A stretch of 64,000 bases of DNA from assembly GCF_007097245.1 (NCBI RefSeq), contig NZ_VJZT01000004.1:1-64000 (forward strand), read 5' to 3'. The notes under the pieces are model-generated. The model did no database searches. It was given only the letters and a program-made list of their open reading frames with translations, and was not told the origin of the DNA. Below are positions 8,349 through 17,823 of this stretch, piece by piece. Position numbers and translations under genes: made by a program. Position 1 is the stretch's first letter. The number at the start of each line of letters is the position of its first letter. Source of the DNA: Flavobacterium restrictum. Its GTDB lineage: Bacteria; Bacteroidota; Bacteroidia; Flavobacteriales; Flavobacteriaceae.

Positions 8349-8690
8349 ATGAATAGAGAAATAATTTTTTATGAAAACCATTTTGTAGCATTTTACCAAA
8401 AACAAGACGAAAAGGTAAAAGAGAAAATAAAATATGTTTTAGAGCTTGTTAAACAAGTTGAAAAAGTTCCCGAAAAATTCTTAAAACATTTGACAGGAAC
8501 AGAGGGACTTTATGAAATAAGAATTGAATATCAGTCGAATATTTATAGAATATTTTGCTGTTTTGATAAAGGAAATTTAGTCGTTTTATTCAACGGATTA
8601 CATAAAAAGACGCAAAAAACACCAATTAATGAATTGGAAAAAGCGATAAAATTAAAAAATGAATATTTTGAAAACAAAAAATTAGGATAA
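8349..8690 (+). CDS. higB: HigB/RelE-type toxin (type II toxin-antitoxin)
   Basis: This 113-residue basic protein has the phage Gp49-like/HigB fold pattern: MNREIIFYENHF, a helical pair, then LTGTEGLYEIRIEYQSNIYRIFCCFD and LVVLFNGLHKKTQKTP, where the Arg and Lys residues of the RelE-like core lie. Members cleave mRNA on the ribosome. The gene stands first in its operon, the order usual for HigBA, and overlaps the antitoxin ATG by 1 nt (TAATG). The start is fixed by the family N-terminus and leaves almost no 5' leader. Symbol is by family. Confidence 0.87.
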   Translation: MNREIIFYENHFVAFYQKQDEKVKEKIKYVLELVKQVEKVPEKFLKHLTGTEGLYEIRIEYQSNIYRIFCCFDKGNLVVLFNGLHKKTQKTPINELEKAIKLKNEYFENKKLG

Positions 8691-8989
8691 TGAAAAAGGA
8701 TAACAACATAAGTAATTTCAATCAACTTATTGAAGTTGAACACGGAAAAATTGGAACTGAAAGCAGAAATACATACGAACAAAACTCACAAATGTTTATC
8801 ATAAGTGAAATGCTAAAAGATGCCAGAAAAGAAGCCAAAATAACTCAAGTACAGCTAGCAGAAAAAACAGGAACTAAAAAAAGTTATATTTCAAGAATTG
8901 AAAACGGAAAAGGAAATATTCAACTTTCTACATTAATCAGACTTTTTGAGTTAGGTTTTAATAAAAGGATTGGATTAACATTTTTGTAA
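8690..8989 (+). CDS. higA: HigA-type antitoxin with XRE HTH
   Basis: The N-terminal 45 residues are polar and probably toxin-binding. Residues 45-95 are a clear HTH_3 domain (ARKEAKITQVQLAEKTGTKK followed by SYISRIENGKGN), the motif by which HigA binds its own promoter. Its start overlaps the higB stop codon, giving coupled translation. A terminator follows at 9068. The pair probably represses its own leaderless promoter. Confidence 0.87.
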   Translation: MKKDNNISNFNQLIEVEHGKIGTESRNTYEQNSQMFIISEMLKDARKEAKITQVQLAEKTGTKKSYISRIENGKGNIQLSTLIRLFELGFNKRIGLTFL

Positions 8990-9067
8990 ATAGTATTATA
9001 TCGCACAACTGGGTAGCTGTTGTGCAATCCCTCCAAGAATTTAATAGTTACATTAAACCATAAAAAT

Positions 9068-9103
9068 AACCTCGTTTAAAGCAATTTATACGAGGTTTTT
9101 TTT
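9068..9103 (+). terminator. Rho-independent terminator after higA
   Basis: Stem AACCTCGT (9068-9075) with ACGAGGTT (9090-9097), followed by eight T residues. It is about 80 nt downstream of the higA stop. Confidence 0.85.
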
Positions 9104-9185
9104 GGGGTGTAAGTTGTAGGTTTTAAAAATTGAGTTGCTTAAAATAAGTTTTTCAAGTCATAGAAAGAGGTTTTTTTGCGAAGTT

Positions 9186-9310
9186 GCTTTCAAAGTCAAA
9201 AGTCAAAAGACAAAAGACAAAAGTCAAAAGCCAAAAGACAAAAGACAAAAAACAAAAGACAAAAAACAAAAGTCAAAAAACAAAAGCCAAAAGCCAAAAG
9301 CCAAAAAACA
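9186..9310. repeat. Heptanucleotide repeat tract (AAAAGNC type)
   Basis: About 17 heptamers in register: TCAAAAG, ACAAAAG, CCAAAAG and ACAAAAA variants. It is a second, longer and more varied copy of the tract at 7799, in the same strand orientation. It lies between the higBA terminator and the terminator of the large surface-protein gene. Apparent open frames across it are low-complexity artefacts. Confidence 0.85.
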
Positions 9311-9340
9311 CCCTTCTCATCCCTGACAGAGTAACCACCA

Positions 9341-9374
9341 AAAAAAAGCTTCCCATTGCTGGAAAGCTTTTTTA
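9341..9374 (-). terminator. Terminator of the T9SS surface-protein gene
   Basis: A-rich arm and AAGCTTCC (9347-9353) pair with GGAAAGCTTTTTT (9361-9373). Read from the minus strand it ends in a T-run just after the stop codon at 9393; it can also act on the plus strand. Confidence 0.75.
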
Positions 9375-9392
9375 ACACTATTTAATTGAGCC

Positions 9393-12300
9393 TTATTTTA
9401 CAATAAACTTTTTGTTCAAGACTCCTTTTGAGGTTTTTACTTTGGCGATATACACACCAGCAGGCATACCTTTGATTGGGATTTTGATGTTGGATTGCTC
9501 TTGGTTTTCTACTTTGTAGGTAGCCAAGGATTGCCCTAATAGGTTATAAAGAATCACTTTCTCGACAGTAATAGCCGTGATGTTGTTGTTTATAGACAGG
9601 ATACTGCTCGCACGGGCATAACTAACTTTAATGTCGTCAGGATTGTTGTCCAAGAGACCTAATGCTTTGTCGGTAAAACGAAGGGCAAAACGGGTCGTGT
9701 TCTCTCCTTCGGGAAGGGTTACTTCATACGGCTCGGTTCTAATGTCGTGATAGGTTTGCGTCTCGTCATCGTATATAAATACGGGTTGGTTGGCATCAAA
9801 GTTTTCTAGCCCATCTACTATAAAGGTAACAACCCCCTCGGAATCTGATCGAACGCCTATTGGGTAGGAGGCGGTTTCATCAAAGTAGCCTTCTCCTTCT
9901 ATGATTAGTTCTTTATCGCTATTGATAAGGAACATATCATTAGGAACATCGTCTATATTCTCGGCATCATAGCCAGGATTGATTTCGCCATTGGCTCTTT
10001 CGTCCATGAAGGCCACGACCACTTGACGGTGAAAAATTTCATTTCTATTATTAAACCCTAAACGCACTCGTTTGTAGGTGTCTTTTGCGGTGATATCATC
10101 AGTTGTATCTGTCCAATGGTCTAGTCCTTTGGGTTTTGTAGGGATGCGGTAGGTAATTTGCGAAGCGGCATTGTCCTCTTTCACAAACGCACGTTGGCTG
10201 TTTTTGAAGGTTACAGTGCCTCCATCTGCATCGCCTATTACAAAGAATCCTTGCCCTACAGGAATATATCGGTTGGGTGCCAAGCGTGTAGTCGCACCAG
10301 AAGTATTAATAAAATCGACTCCTACAGAACTTGGAGGCACACCACTAGCAGCATTGCGTACGGCATAGCCACCCTGATAAGCACTCAAATTATGCGAATT
10401 ATTTGCTGCATAATGCTCCCAGAAATACAACGCACCATCCGTAGAAGCAGGTGTTGTTGTGTCTATGCTTGTGGCATTATCCGCTATGAACGCACTGGCA
10501 TCCAGAGCTGATGGGTAGGGGTTGCCTACGAGCAATAATTGAGCAGCACCTACCGTACTGGTTATGTTACCGTTATTAGGCTTACCTACAAAGGTTAGGT
10601 TTTGTGTGGCCGATGCTGCTCCGCTTCCTTTTAGGGTAAATCCTTGTCCTACAGGAACAGTTCCCGTTTCGTAAATGCGTTGCCAATTGGCATAATCGTT
10701 TATGGCATTATCAAACTTAAAAATCCATTTGCTTGCTAAACTAATAGGTGTTGTTGGCGAACCATCATTTCCTGTAACCCAGGTTATTGCTGCAGGAGTT
10801 GCAGGAGTGGTACCGTCCTTTAAAACGCCACCCACAGTATACGCTACATTGTTAGCCGTAGTGCTCAATGTTCCTACAGGTGAACTCCAGTAATTGTAAT
10901 TGTATTTATTGCTTTGCCCTTGTTGGTCTCTTTCTACAGATCCAGAACTGGTTATTTCTAGATCACTACCTAATGATTGTACTAGTTGGGAACGACCTAC
11001 AAGGTCTAATTTCCCGTTTAGTTTTAGGTAATGCGACACTTCTATTTTGGAACCCGTAGTTTGAGATGGAGAAGCGGTAGTTGCGGTAAGTTTGCTAGCT
11101 GTGGTAACCCCCAATGGGGTAACCCCTACATACAATCCCAAAACGGTTTTGTCTCCCTCTGAAGTAATGTCGTGTGTTGCTACTACAATATTCCAATTCA
11201 CAGGTACCGATGGTGTTACAATAGACATACTATTAGGTAAATCTTGTACGGTATTGTTTAGCCAAGTTCCTGATGTTTGCCATAAACCGCTGGCTTGTGA
11301 TTCATAAGGTAGTGGAGCAGTTTGTCTGTCTACGGTAGTCAAATTACGCAAAGCGGCTGTATAGCCATATCCTGAAACATCTTTGGCATTGGTATACGCA
11401 TAGGTTGACATAGGGTAGTAGGCATTCAAATTAGTCCATAAAATGCTACTAATATCATTTAGGGTTATGGTATTTGGTATAGTTACACCATTAGTCAAGG
11501 TGCTGTTTTTCAAAATTTCTTGATTCATAACATATCGAAATTGTGCTTCGGTTAGGGCTACTTTCCAAACACGAACTTCATCTATAGACCCTTTGAAAAA
11601 AGCTGTTGTAGCAGTTGAAAGGCCATCAGCAGCACCAATTAAAAAGGATTGGGTACTGGCTGCAAGTACATTGCTTAATGCAACCGTTTTGTCCAGAACG
11701 CCATCAATATATAATTTAGCATTGGTACCATCATAAATTACTCCAACATTATGCCATATTCCTGACGGAATTGTTGCGTTAGAAGTTATGGTTTGAGTGG
11801 TTCCGTTTTTCCAGCTCATTTCAACTTTACCCGTGCTGTTTATTTTAAAATCATAACCCGAGGTAAAAGCAGCATCTTTTTTGGACAAGATGCTTTTGTC
11901 AAGCGTTGTAGCATCTCTATTGATCCATGCCGAAACTGTAAAAGAGGTGTTTAAATCCAAAACCTTACCTGCATCTAAATAATCGTTTGTACCATCAAAG
12001 TTAATACAGCGAACAAAGGTTCGTTCTGGGGCATAGCCAAAAGTAATGTATTTAGTACCGTCAAAATCATAAGTAGTTTCTAGGTTTGACCCGTTTACTG
12101 TCATAACACGATAATCAGCTGTTGGGCTAAAGGTTGGGGTAGTCGAAATAAACATCAAGAAATCTCCAGGAGGAGTAATGGTATTGGTCAACATAGTGGT
12201 TGGGATGGATACCTTGGTTGCGGGCATATTTCCGCCAGTTTCTACTACTTTCCATGTTCTACCAATGGAAATAAAATCAACATTAGTTGTTAGTGCTGAA

Positions 12301-14837
12301 GGACTAGTAATACCAGAGCTTATGTTTACGGTAACTGCGGGTTGTGCGTTTAAACTGCCATCATTATTACCCCAACACAAAAAGTTTTTATTGATACCAA
12401 ATGTATTCGTGTTTAAATTATTGGTTGTAGCTATATCGGTTAATCCAATGGTTATGTCATCATCAAATGCGGTACTAGTATGTGGGTTAACACTTTTTGA
12501 CTGCTTTTGGTTGAGTTGTGAATCATCGTCTTTACCGATTCCTGTAATATCATAATCAAAACCAGAATTAGCTGCAGTATCCCATATAATATTTCCTGCC
12601 GAATCTATATAATTAACATCATTGAGTCTAGTAGTTGCTAGTGAACCCGTAGTTGCATGTAGTGTTATACCGTATTTTAAGCCTAAATAACTTTGAATTT
12701 TTTGCTGGTTAAGCGCACTGTTGGGAGCTGTATATACCACAACCTCTGAAAGTCTTCCGTTTAGACATGAATTTGTTCTACCACTAATTCCGCTTCGTCC
12801 AGTTCCTAGATAAAAAGGAAGGTCGTAATAGTCGCTAAAGTTTAGTGGGGTAACGTCTCCACCTGTACCCGTTTTTGCTGTTGTATTATCTATTTTAATA
12901 CCATTTTTATAAATTTCAGTTTGCGTACTGGTACTATTATTTTTTACATTAATGATTAAAGGCTCGCTGAATGATTGTGTTGTTGAGGTATAGGCTCTAC
13001 CGTAAGAGTCTGTGCCTGGTATTGCGTCAGTAGCATTTGCTCCAGCAAAGCTCCCTATTGCATGAGAGATAACTTCATCTGTATATCTAGATGAGGTAGC
13101 ACCTAGACCTAAACCTGTAGGGTCTTCGTGAAATTGATCGTGAGAAGTTTTTCCACCCAAAGGAATTTGTCTTCCATTTGCTCCTGTACTATTATCGACT
13201 ACATCATTTGAATAAACGACTACAAAGTAATCTTGAGAATACAATCCCCCTTTTCCTTTCATGTAATCTACAGTTGTTAGACTAAAATCAGCTACAGGGT
13301 TAAAGTTGATATTTTTGGTGGCATTATCTCGATAAGTAGGAGCGTCAGTAGCTAATGCTTTGACGCTTTCTTGGTTAACCAAATCACTTCTTGTAGTGTC
13401 ATAGGCTTGGTCATCCCATGTTGTTAAAGCAGTACCGTCAGTTACTGCAATTCCTGCATTGGTTTTGAACCATAAACTTAAGTTTTGGTTTACTTTAGCG
13501 GGTGCTACAGGCGATGCCACAATAGCTACAATTGGTTCTCCTTTTACGGAAACATTATCAAATGCAACTCCATCATCAGTATTAGAGTTATTTGACTTAA
13601 ATTGTATTTTAAACCGCACTTTGGATTGATTCTTAAAAACGGCATCATTTAATGGAGTTGATGCTCTAAAAAATCTATTTGCGGGTCCGAAACCTAGTGG
13701 ATTTGTTGTGTCAACATTGTTGTCGCTCCAGCCATTTGACCCTAATGCACTAACTGTTGTAGAGTTATACCAATTGTCTCCAGTTCCATTTGCTCCTAGT
13801 TGTAAGTATGCTGCGTTGTTTATAGAATACAAAATACGCATTCCATCAACATCTTTTTCAGTATCTCGTCTTATGTCTATATCGAATGATAGGTTTTGAA
13901 ATCCAGTAAAATCATATTCTTTACTAATTATTTCAATAGTCGCATTGTTTGCGTAATCATTGTAATTATTGATTCTCCAAAAAGAATTTTCTCCAATTTC
14001 GTTGATTGTTAATGATGGAAATGCTGTGGTTAAAAGCCATGAGCCATTAACATTTGTTGCCGTCTGATCGGTCCAGCCATTACTACCAGCATCAAAGTCT
14101 TCATAGAATAAAGTATAAAGCTGTGGTGCAGTCCAAGATATTTTTACCCATCCATTTGCTCCAGCTCCACCTATTTGGGTACCACTAACTCTGTAACAAC
14201 CGCCGCCGCCGCCGCCAGGAATAACGCCTACTACACCACTTCCGTTGGATCCACCAGCTTTACCGTTACCACCATTACCACCTCCAGTAGGTGCTATAGC
14301 TCCAGTTGCTGTTAATGCTGTGGTTCCAGTTCCAGTAGTAGAAGAAGTACCACCAGAAGAACCACCTCCACCACCAAATGTCGATACTACTACAGTCGCT
14401 CCTGCACCTCCCGAATTAGTAAACGTTCCAATACTCGCTGCTGCTGAACCACCAGTGCCCCCTACTAAACTATTATCTGCAGCACTACTACCTCCTTTAG
14501 CTAGTACTGTTGTTGCTGTCCCAAACCAAGAGTCACCTCCAGCGGCAGTTGAAGTACTCCCAGTACCGACAGTAACCGTATAGTTGGTACCCGCAGTAAC
14601 GGCTATGATTTTTTGTGCATAAGCACCACCACCACCACCAGCACCACTTGTTCCATTATTTCTTGAACTACCTCGACCACCAGCACCCCAAGCTTCTACA
14701 GTTAAGGAGGTTACTCCAGTAGGAACTACGAATGTGCCAGTACCTGCATAAGTTTGAGATTGCCCAAACCCAAACGCAGTTAGTAATAAAAAAGAAAGGG
14801 TCAGCAGTATTTTAGTAAAAAGAGTAAAATTTCTCAT
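9393..14837 (-). CDS. Large T9SS-secreted surface protein with LamG-like domains, 1814 aa
   Basis: Residues 1-26 are a signal peptide ending GFGQ. Residues ~27-235 are Gly/Ser/Thr-rich with many GGGGG runs. About 244-435 is a MAM-like or cleaved-adhesin jelly roll (YEDFDAGSNGW, later DDGVAFDNVSV). About 453-725 is a concanavalin-like module (NLSLWFKTNAG to GLKYGITL) often seen in Bacteroidetes surface proteins. About 942-1104 is a LamG domain (FDGTNDYLDAG, SFTVSAWI, KGSIDEVRVW). The middle C-terminal part is a long beta-rich region, and ~1740-1814 is a type A sorting domain ending GVYIAKVKTSKG and KKFIVK, which directs export by T9SS. Likely an adhesin or matrix protein; ligand unknown. Promoter at 14972-15004 gives a leader of about 125 nt. 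Confidence 0.9.
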   Translation of the reverse strand: MRNFTLFTKILLTLSFLLLTAFGFGQSQTYAGTGTFVVPTGVTSLTVEAWGAGGRGSSRNNGTSGAGGGGGAYAQKIIAVTAGTNYTVTVGTGSTSTAAGGDSWFGTATTVLAKGGSSAADNSLVGGTGGSAAASIGTFTNSGGAGATVVVSTFGGGGGSSGGTSSTTGTGTTALTATGAIAPTGGGNGGNGKAGGSNGSGVVGVIPGGGGGGCYRVSGTQIGGAGANGWVKISWTAPQLYTLFYEDFDAGSNGWTDQTATNVNGSWLLTTAFPSLTINEIGENSFWRINNYNDYANNATIEIISKEYDFTGFQNLSFDIDIRRDTEKDVDGMRILYSINNAAYLQLGANGTGDNWYNSTTVSALGSNGWSDNNVDTTNPLGFGPANRFFRASTPLNDAVFKNQSKVRFKIQFKSNNSNTDDGVAFDNVSVKGEPIVAIVASPVAPAKVNQNLSLWFKTNAGIAVTDGTALTTWDDQAYDTTRSDLVNQESVKALATDAPTYRDNATKNINFNPVADFSLTTVDYMKGKGGLYSQDYFVVVYSNDVVDNSTGANGRQIPLGGKTSHDQFHEDPTGLGLGATSSRYTDEVISHAIGSFAGANATDAIPGTDSYGRAYTSTTQSFSEPLIINVKNNSTSTQTEIYKNGIKIDNTTAKTGTGGDVTPLNFSDYYDLPFYLGTGRSGISGRTNSCLNGRLSEVVVYTAPNSALNQQKIQSYLGLKYGITLHATTGSLATTRLNDVNYIDSAGNIIWDTAANSGFDYDITGIGKDDDSQLNQKQSKSVNPHTSTAFDDDITIGLTDIATTNNLNTNTFGINKNFLCWGNNDGSLNAQPAVTVNISSGITSPSALTTNVDFISIGRTWKVVETGGNMPATKVSIPTTMLTNTITPPGDFLMFISTTPTFSPTADYRVMTVNGSNLETTYDFDGTKYITFGYAPERTFVRCINFDGTNDYLDAGKVLDLNTSFTVSAWINRDATTLDKSILSKKDAAFTSGYDFKINSTGKVEMSWKNGTTQTITSNATIPSGIWHNVGVIYDGTNAKLYIDGVLDKTVALSNVLAASTQSFLIGAADGLSTATTAFFKGSIDEVRVWKVALTEAQFRYVMNQEILKNSTLTNGVTIPNTITLNDISSILWTNLNAYYPMSTYAYTNAKDVSGYGYTAALRNLTTVDRQTAPLPYESQASGLWQTSGTWLNNTVQDLPNSMSIVTPSVPVNWNIVVATHDITSEGDKTVLGLYVGVTPLGVTTASKLTATTASPSQTTGSKIEVSHYLKLNGKLDLVGRSQLVQSLGSDLEITSSGSVERDQQGQSNKYNYNYWSSPVGTLSTTANNVAYTVGGVLKDGTTPATPAAITWVTGNDGSPTTPISLASKWIFKFDNAINDYANWQRIYETGTVPVGQGFTLKGSGAASATQNLTFVGKPNNGNITSTVGAAQLLLVGNPYPSALDASAFIADNATSIDTTTPASTDGALYFWEHYAANNSHNLSAYQGGYAVRNAASGVPPSSVGVDFINTSGATTRLAPNRYIPVGQGFFVIGDADGGTVTFKNSQRAFVKEDNAASQITYRIPTKPKGLDHWTDTTDDITAKDTYKRVRLGFNNRNEIFHRQVVVAFMDERANGEINPGYDAENIDDVPNDMFLINSDKELIIEGEGYFDETASYPIGVRSDSEGVVTFIVDGLENFDANQPVFIYDDETQTYHDIRTEPYEVTLPEGENTTRFALRFTDKALGLLDNNPDDIKVSYARASSILSINNNITAITVEKVILYNLLGQSLATYKVENQEQSNIKIPIKGMPAGVYIAKVKTSKGVLNKKFIVK

Positions 14838-14971
14838 ATTGTTCCAAGGTTAAAGCTATTCGTTATGTAAAATCGTTTCTTGATATAGTGTTTTTTGTTG
14901 GGTAAGTTTTTTTTATGTTTTACGACTTACGATCAGGATATTACAGTATTTATAGAGGCGAATTTAATGTA

Positions 14972-15004
14972 CAAATATACTATATTATATGGGTAAAAAA
15001 CAAA
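14972..15004 (-). promoter_or_regulatory. Predicted promoter of the surface-protein gene
   Basis: On the minus strand TTTG (15004-15001), 21 nt, then TATATTTG (14979-14972). Good match to the Bacteroidetes pattern; the start codon is 135 nt downstream, leaving room for leader regulation. Confidence 0.55.
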
Positions 15005-15535
15005 TTTTTATCGACTAAATACGGTTTTTACCGTTAAAAAGTTGTCTTTTTGTTTTTTGTTTATTTTTTGTAAATAAAATAGGTATTTTTTGAACTGGAT
15101 ATTTACACAAATAATGTGAAGTAATAGTTACTAGTTGAATATGTAAAAAATACAATTAATTACATTATTGAAAAGAAAAACTAAATTTTGATACTGATTT
15201 TTTTACCATTTCGAAGAAAGAGTATAAAAAACAGGAAACACAACAATACACAATTGTGAATCCCCGCTTTCTTTACAAAAAAAACGCATTACTTACAATC
15301 ATACCCACAAAGCCAAAGACTATCAATCCTTAAATTGTATCATTTTCTAAACTCACTTTTCAGGATTTCCTTTGTAAGACTATTTACCCATAGAATTTAC
15401 CGCAATAAAATGTTCTTTTTTTCTTTTCTTTTCAAAATAAAAAGATACCGTTGCGATGCTATGCTAGATTTTTCTTTTCGGATTAAAGAAAAAAATCTTA
15501 ATTTTCTTCACAGTAAATTTTACGGTTAAATGGTA
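15005..15535. other. AT-rich gene-free stretch upstream of uvrB
   Basis: Between the divergent surface-protein and uvrB promoters I see only AT-rich sequence. A 64-codon plus-strand frame at 15335 is Phe/Lys/Arg-rich with no domain and is probably chance. No RNA gene recognised. Confidence 0.5.
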
Positions 15536-15543
15536 TAACTTTG
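15536..15543 (+). promoter_or_regulatory. Predicted -7 box of uvrB
   Basis: TAACTTTG, identical to the higB box, ends 19 nt before the uvrB ATG. A matching TTTG element at the usual distance is not clear. Confidence 0.45.
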
Positions 15544-15562
15544 TGCTTCTGAAAAACGTTAA

Positions 15563-17551
15563 ATGAAATTCCAAGTAGTATCTGATTACCAGCCCAAAGG
15601 CGACCAACCCCAAGCCATTGCTAAATTAGCACAAGGCATCACAACAGGCGAGCAATACCAAACGTTGTTGGGAGTTACGGGTTCTGGAAAAACCTTTACG
15701 GTGGCCAATGTGATTCAAGAAGTCCAAAAACCCACTTTGATTTTGGCACACAACAAAACTTTGGCGGCGCAATTGTACTCGGAATTTAAGCAGTTTTTTC
15801 CCAACAATGCCGTAGAATATTTTGTTTCCTACTATGATTATTACCAGCCCGAGGCTTTTATGCCTGTTTCGGGTGTGTTTATCGAGAAGGATTTATCCAT
15901 CAATGAGGAGTTAGAAAAAATGCGCTTAAGCACCACATCGTCCCTACTTTCTGGGCGACGGGATATTATTGTGGTAGCCTCGGTTTCGTGCATATATGGT
16001 ATTGGAAACCCCGTAGAATTTCAAAAAAATGTGATTGCCATAGAGAAAGATCAAATTATTTCTCGTACCAAATTACTGCATAGTTTGGTGCAAAGTTTGT
16101 ATTCCAGAACCGAAGCGGAATTTACTCCCGGCAATTTCCGCATCAAAGGCGACACGCTTGAAGTCTATCCCAGTTATGCCGATGATGCCTACAGAATCCA
16201 TTTTTTTGGTGACGAAATAGAAGAAATCGAAAGCTTTGATTTAAAAACATCCAAAGTTATCGAACGTTTTGAAAAACTCACTATTTATCCCGCCAATATG
16301 TTTGTGACTTCGCCTGATGTGTTGCAAAATGCCATTTGGGAAATCCAGCAAGATTTGGTCAAACAAGTGGATTATTTCAAGGAAACTGGCAAACATCTCG
16401 AAGCCAAAAGGCTGGAAGAACGCACTAATTTTGATTTGGAAATGATTCGGGAATTGGGCTATTGCTCTGGAATCGAAAATTATTCCCGTTACCTTGACGG
16501 GCGAGAAGCAGGTACAAGACCGTTTTGTTTATTGGATTATTTCCCCAACGATTATTTAATGGTCGTTGACGAAAGCCACGTCACACTCTCGCAAGTCCAC
16601 GCTATGTATGGTGGCGACCGCAGTCGAAAAGAAAATTTGGTGGAATACGGTTTCCGACTTCCTGCCGCAATGGACAACCGCCCGTTGAAATTTGATGAAT
16701 TTGAGGCGATGCAAAATCAAGTCATTTACGTTTCGGCAACACCGGCTGATTACGAATTGCAAAAATGCGACGGCGTCTATATTGAACAAGTGATTCGTCC
16801 CACGGGATTATTGGATCCAATTATCGAAATTCGGCCGAGCTTGAACCAAATTGATGATTTAATTGAAGAAATCCAAACCCGAGCCGAAATGGACGAGCGT
16901 GTTTTGGTTACCACTTTAACCAAAAGAATGGCCGAGGAATTGGCTAAATATTTAGATAAAGTAGGCATTCGTTGCCGTTATATACATTCGGATGTGGACA
17001 CTTTAGAACGCATTGAAATCATGCAGGATTTGCGAAAAGGAATTTTTGATGTCCTAATTGGTGTGAATTTATTACGAGAAGGATTGGATTTACCTGAAGT
17101 TTCGTTGGTTGCTATTCTTGATGCTGACAAGGAAGGATTCTTGCGAAGCCATCGGTCACTGACTCAAACCATAGGTCGTGCGGCCAGAAATCTCAACGGA
17201 AAAGCCATTATGTATGCTGACAAAATTACGGCAAGTATGCAAAAAACCATTGACGAAACCAATTACCGCCGAACCAAGCAAATCAATTACAATACCCAAA
17301 ACAACCAAGTTCCTGTTGCTTTGAACAAAAAAATAGAAAGCGCTTTTACCAAAAATCCTTTGGTCGAATACGAATTAGGGCACACTTTAAACACCGCTGC
17401 GGAACCCATAACGGAATATTTAGCAAAACCAGAAATCGAAAAACGCATTCGCGAAAAACGAAAAGCGATGGAGAAAGCCGCCAAAGAGCTAGATTTTATG
17501 CAAGCCGCCAAGTTGCGAGACGAAATTAAGGCATTGCAGGAAAAGATATAG
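15563..17551 (+). CDS. uvrB: Excinuclease ABC subunit B
   Basis: UvrB is the damage-verifying helicase-like subunit of nucleotide excision repair; it receives lesions from UvrA and recruits UvrC. The 662-residue length is normal. Walker A GVTGSGKT is at 37-44, the beta-hairpin motif YYDYYQPEAF near 91-100, the Walker B box DESH at 336-339, then helicase motifs (DVLIGVNLLREGLDLPEVSLV and QTIGRAARN). The C-terminal UVR domain (REKRKAMEKAAKELDF, KLRDEIKALQ) that binds UvrC is present. The next gene begins 17 nt downstream, but that pair looks like a later insertion. Very secure call. Confidence 0.98.
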   Translation: MKFQVVSDYQPKGDQPQAIAKLAQGITTGEQYQTLLGVTGSGKTFTVANVIQEVQKPTLILAHNKTLAAQLYSEFKQFFPNNAVEYFVSYYDYYQPEAFMPVSGVFIEKDLSINEELEKMRLSTTSSLLSGRRDIIVVASVSCIYGIGNPVEFQKNVIAIEKDQIISRTKLLHSLVQSLYSRTEAEFTPGNFRIKGDTLEVYPSYADDAYRIHFFGDEIEEIESFDLKTSKVIERFEKLTIYPANMFVTSPDVLQNAIWEIQQDLVKQVDYFKETGKHLEAKRLEERTNFDLEMIRELGYCSGIENYSRYLDGREAGTRPFCLLDYFPNDYLMVVDESHVTLSQVHAMYGGDRSRKENLVEYGFRLPAAMDNRPLKFDEFEAMQNQVIYVSATPADYELQKCDGVYIEQVIRPTGLLDPIIEIRPSLNQIDDLIEEIQTRAEMDERVLVTTLTKRMAEELAKYLDKVGIRCRYIHSDVDTLERIEIMQDLRKGIFDVLIGVNLLREGLDLPEVSLVAILDADKEGFLRSHRSLTQTIGRAARNLNGKAIMYADKITASMQKTIDETNYRRTKQINYNTQNNQVPVALNKKIESAFTKNPLVEYELGHTLNTAAEPITEYLAKPEIEKRIREKRKAMEKAAKELDFMQAAKLRDEIKALQEKI

Positions 17552-17568
17552 CAACTTTTTTTGTAAAT

Positions 17569-17823
17569 TTGTTACTTAAAGATACAGAAATCATCGAATT
17601 TATAGAAATAAACGCTAAAATAATGGCTGGAAAACCTGTAATAAAAGGCACAAGAATTACTGTTGAGCACATTCTTTCTTTACTCTCTCAAGATATTAGT
17701 ATACCAGAAATTTTAACTGAATATAAGGGATTAGAAAAACAGCAAATTTTGGCTTGTTTGCAATATGCCGAAAATATTTTAGAAAAAACCACCACTTTTG
17801 ATTTAGATAAAATGGCTTCCTAA
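17569..17823 (+). CDS. DUF433-family antitoxin
   Basis: The conserved block EINAKIMAGKPVIKGTRITVEHIL defines DUF433, a small HTH-like family paired with DUF5615 PIN-like proteins. There is no ATG before the core; the frame starts at TTG 17569, and the only in-frame ATG (17623) would remove the EIN segment, so a non-ATG start is favoured. TAAATTTG at 17564-17571 looks like a promoter box and overlaps that TTG, which makes the start uncertain. It is 17 nt after uvrB and overlaps the next gene by 1 nt. Antitoxin role is from family pairing. Confidence 0.82.
   Translation: MLLKDTEIIEFIEINAKIMAGKPVIKGTRITVEHILSLLSQDISIPEILTEYKGLEKQQILACLQYAENILEKTTTFDLDKMAS

Noticed and set aside
9135..9378. Lys/Gln-rich short frames
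   Set aside because: Artefacts of the heptanucleotide repeat in all frames.
10158..14583. Plus-strand frames opposite the T9SS protein, including a Pro-rich one at 14245
   Set aside because: Shadow of Gly-rich codons on the other strand; the minus frame has signal peptide, domains and sorting signal.
15335..15529. 64-codon frame before uvrB
   Set aside because: Phe/Arg/Lys-rich with no domain; overlaps the uvrB promoter area.
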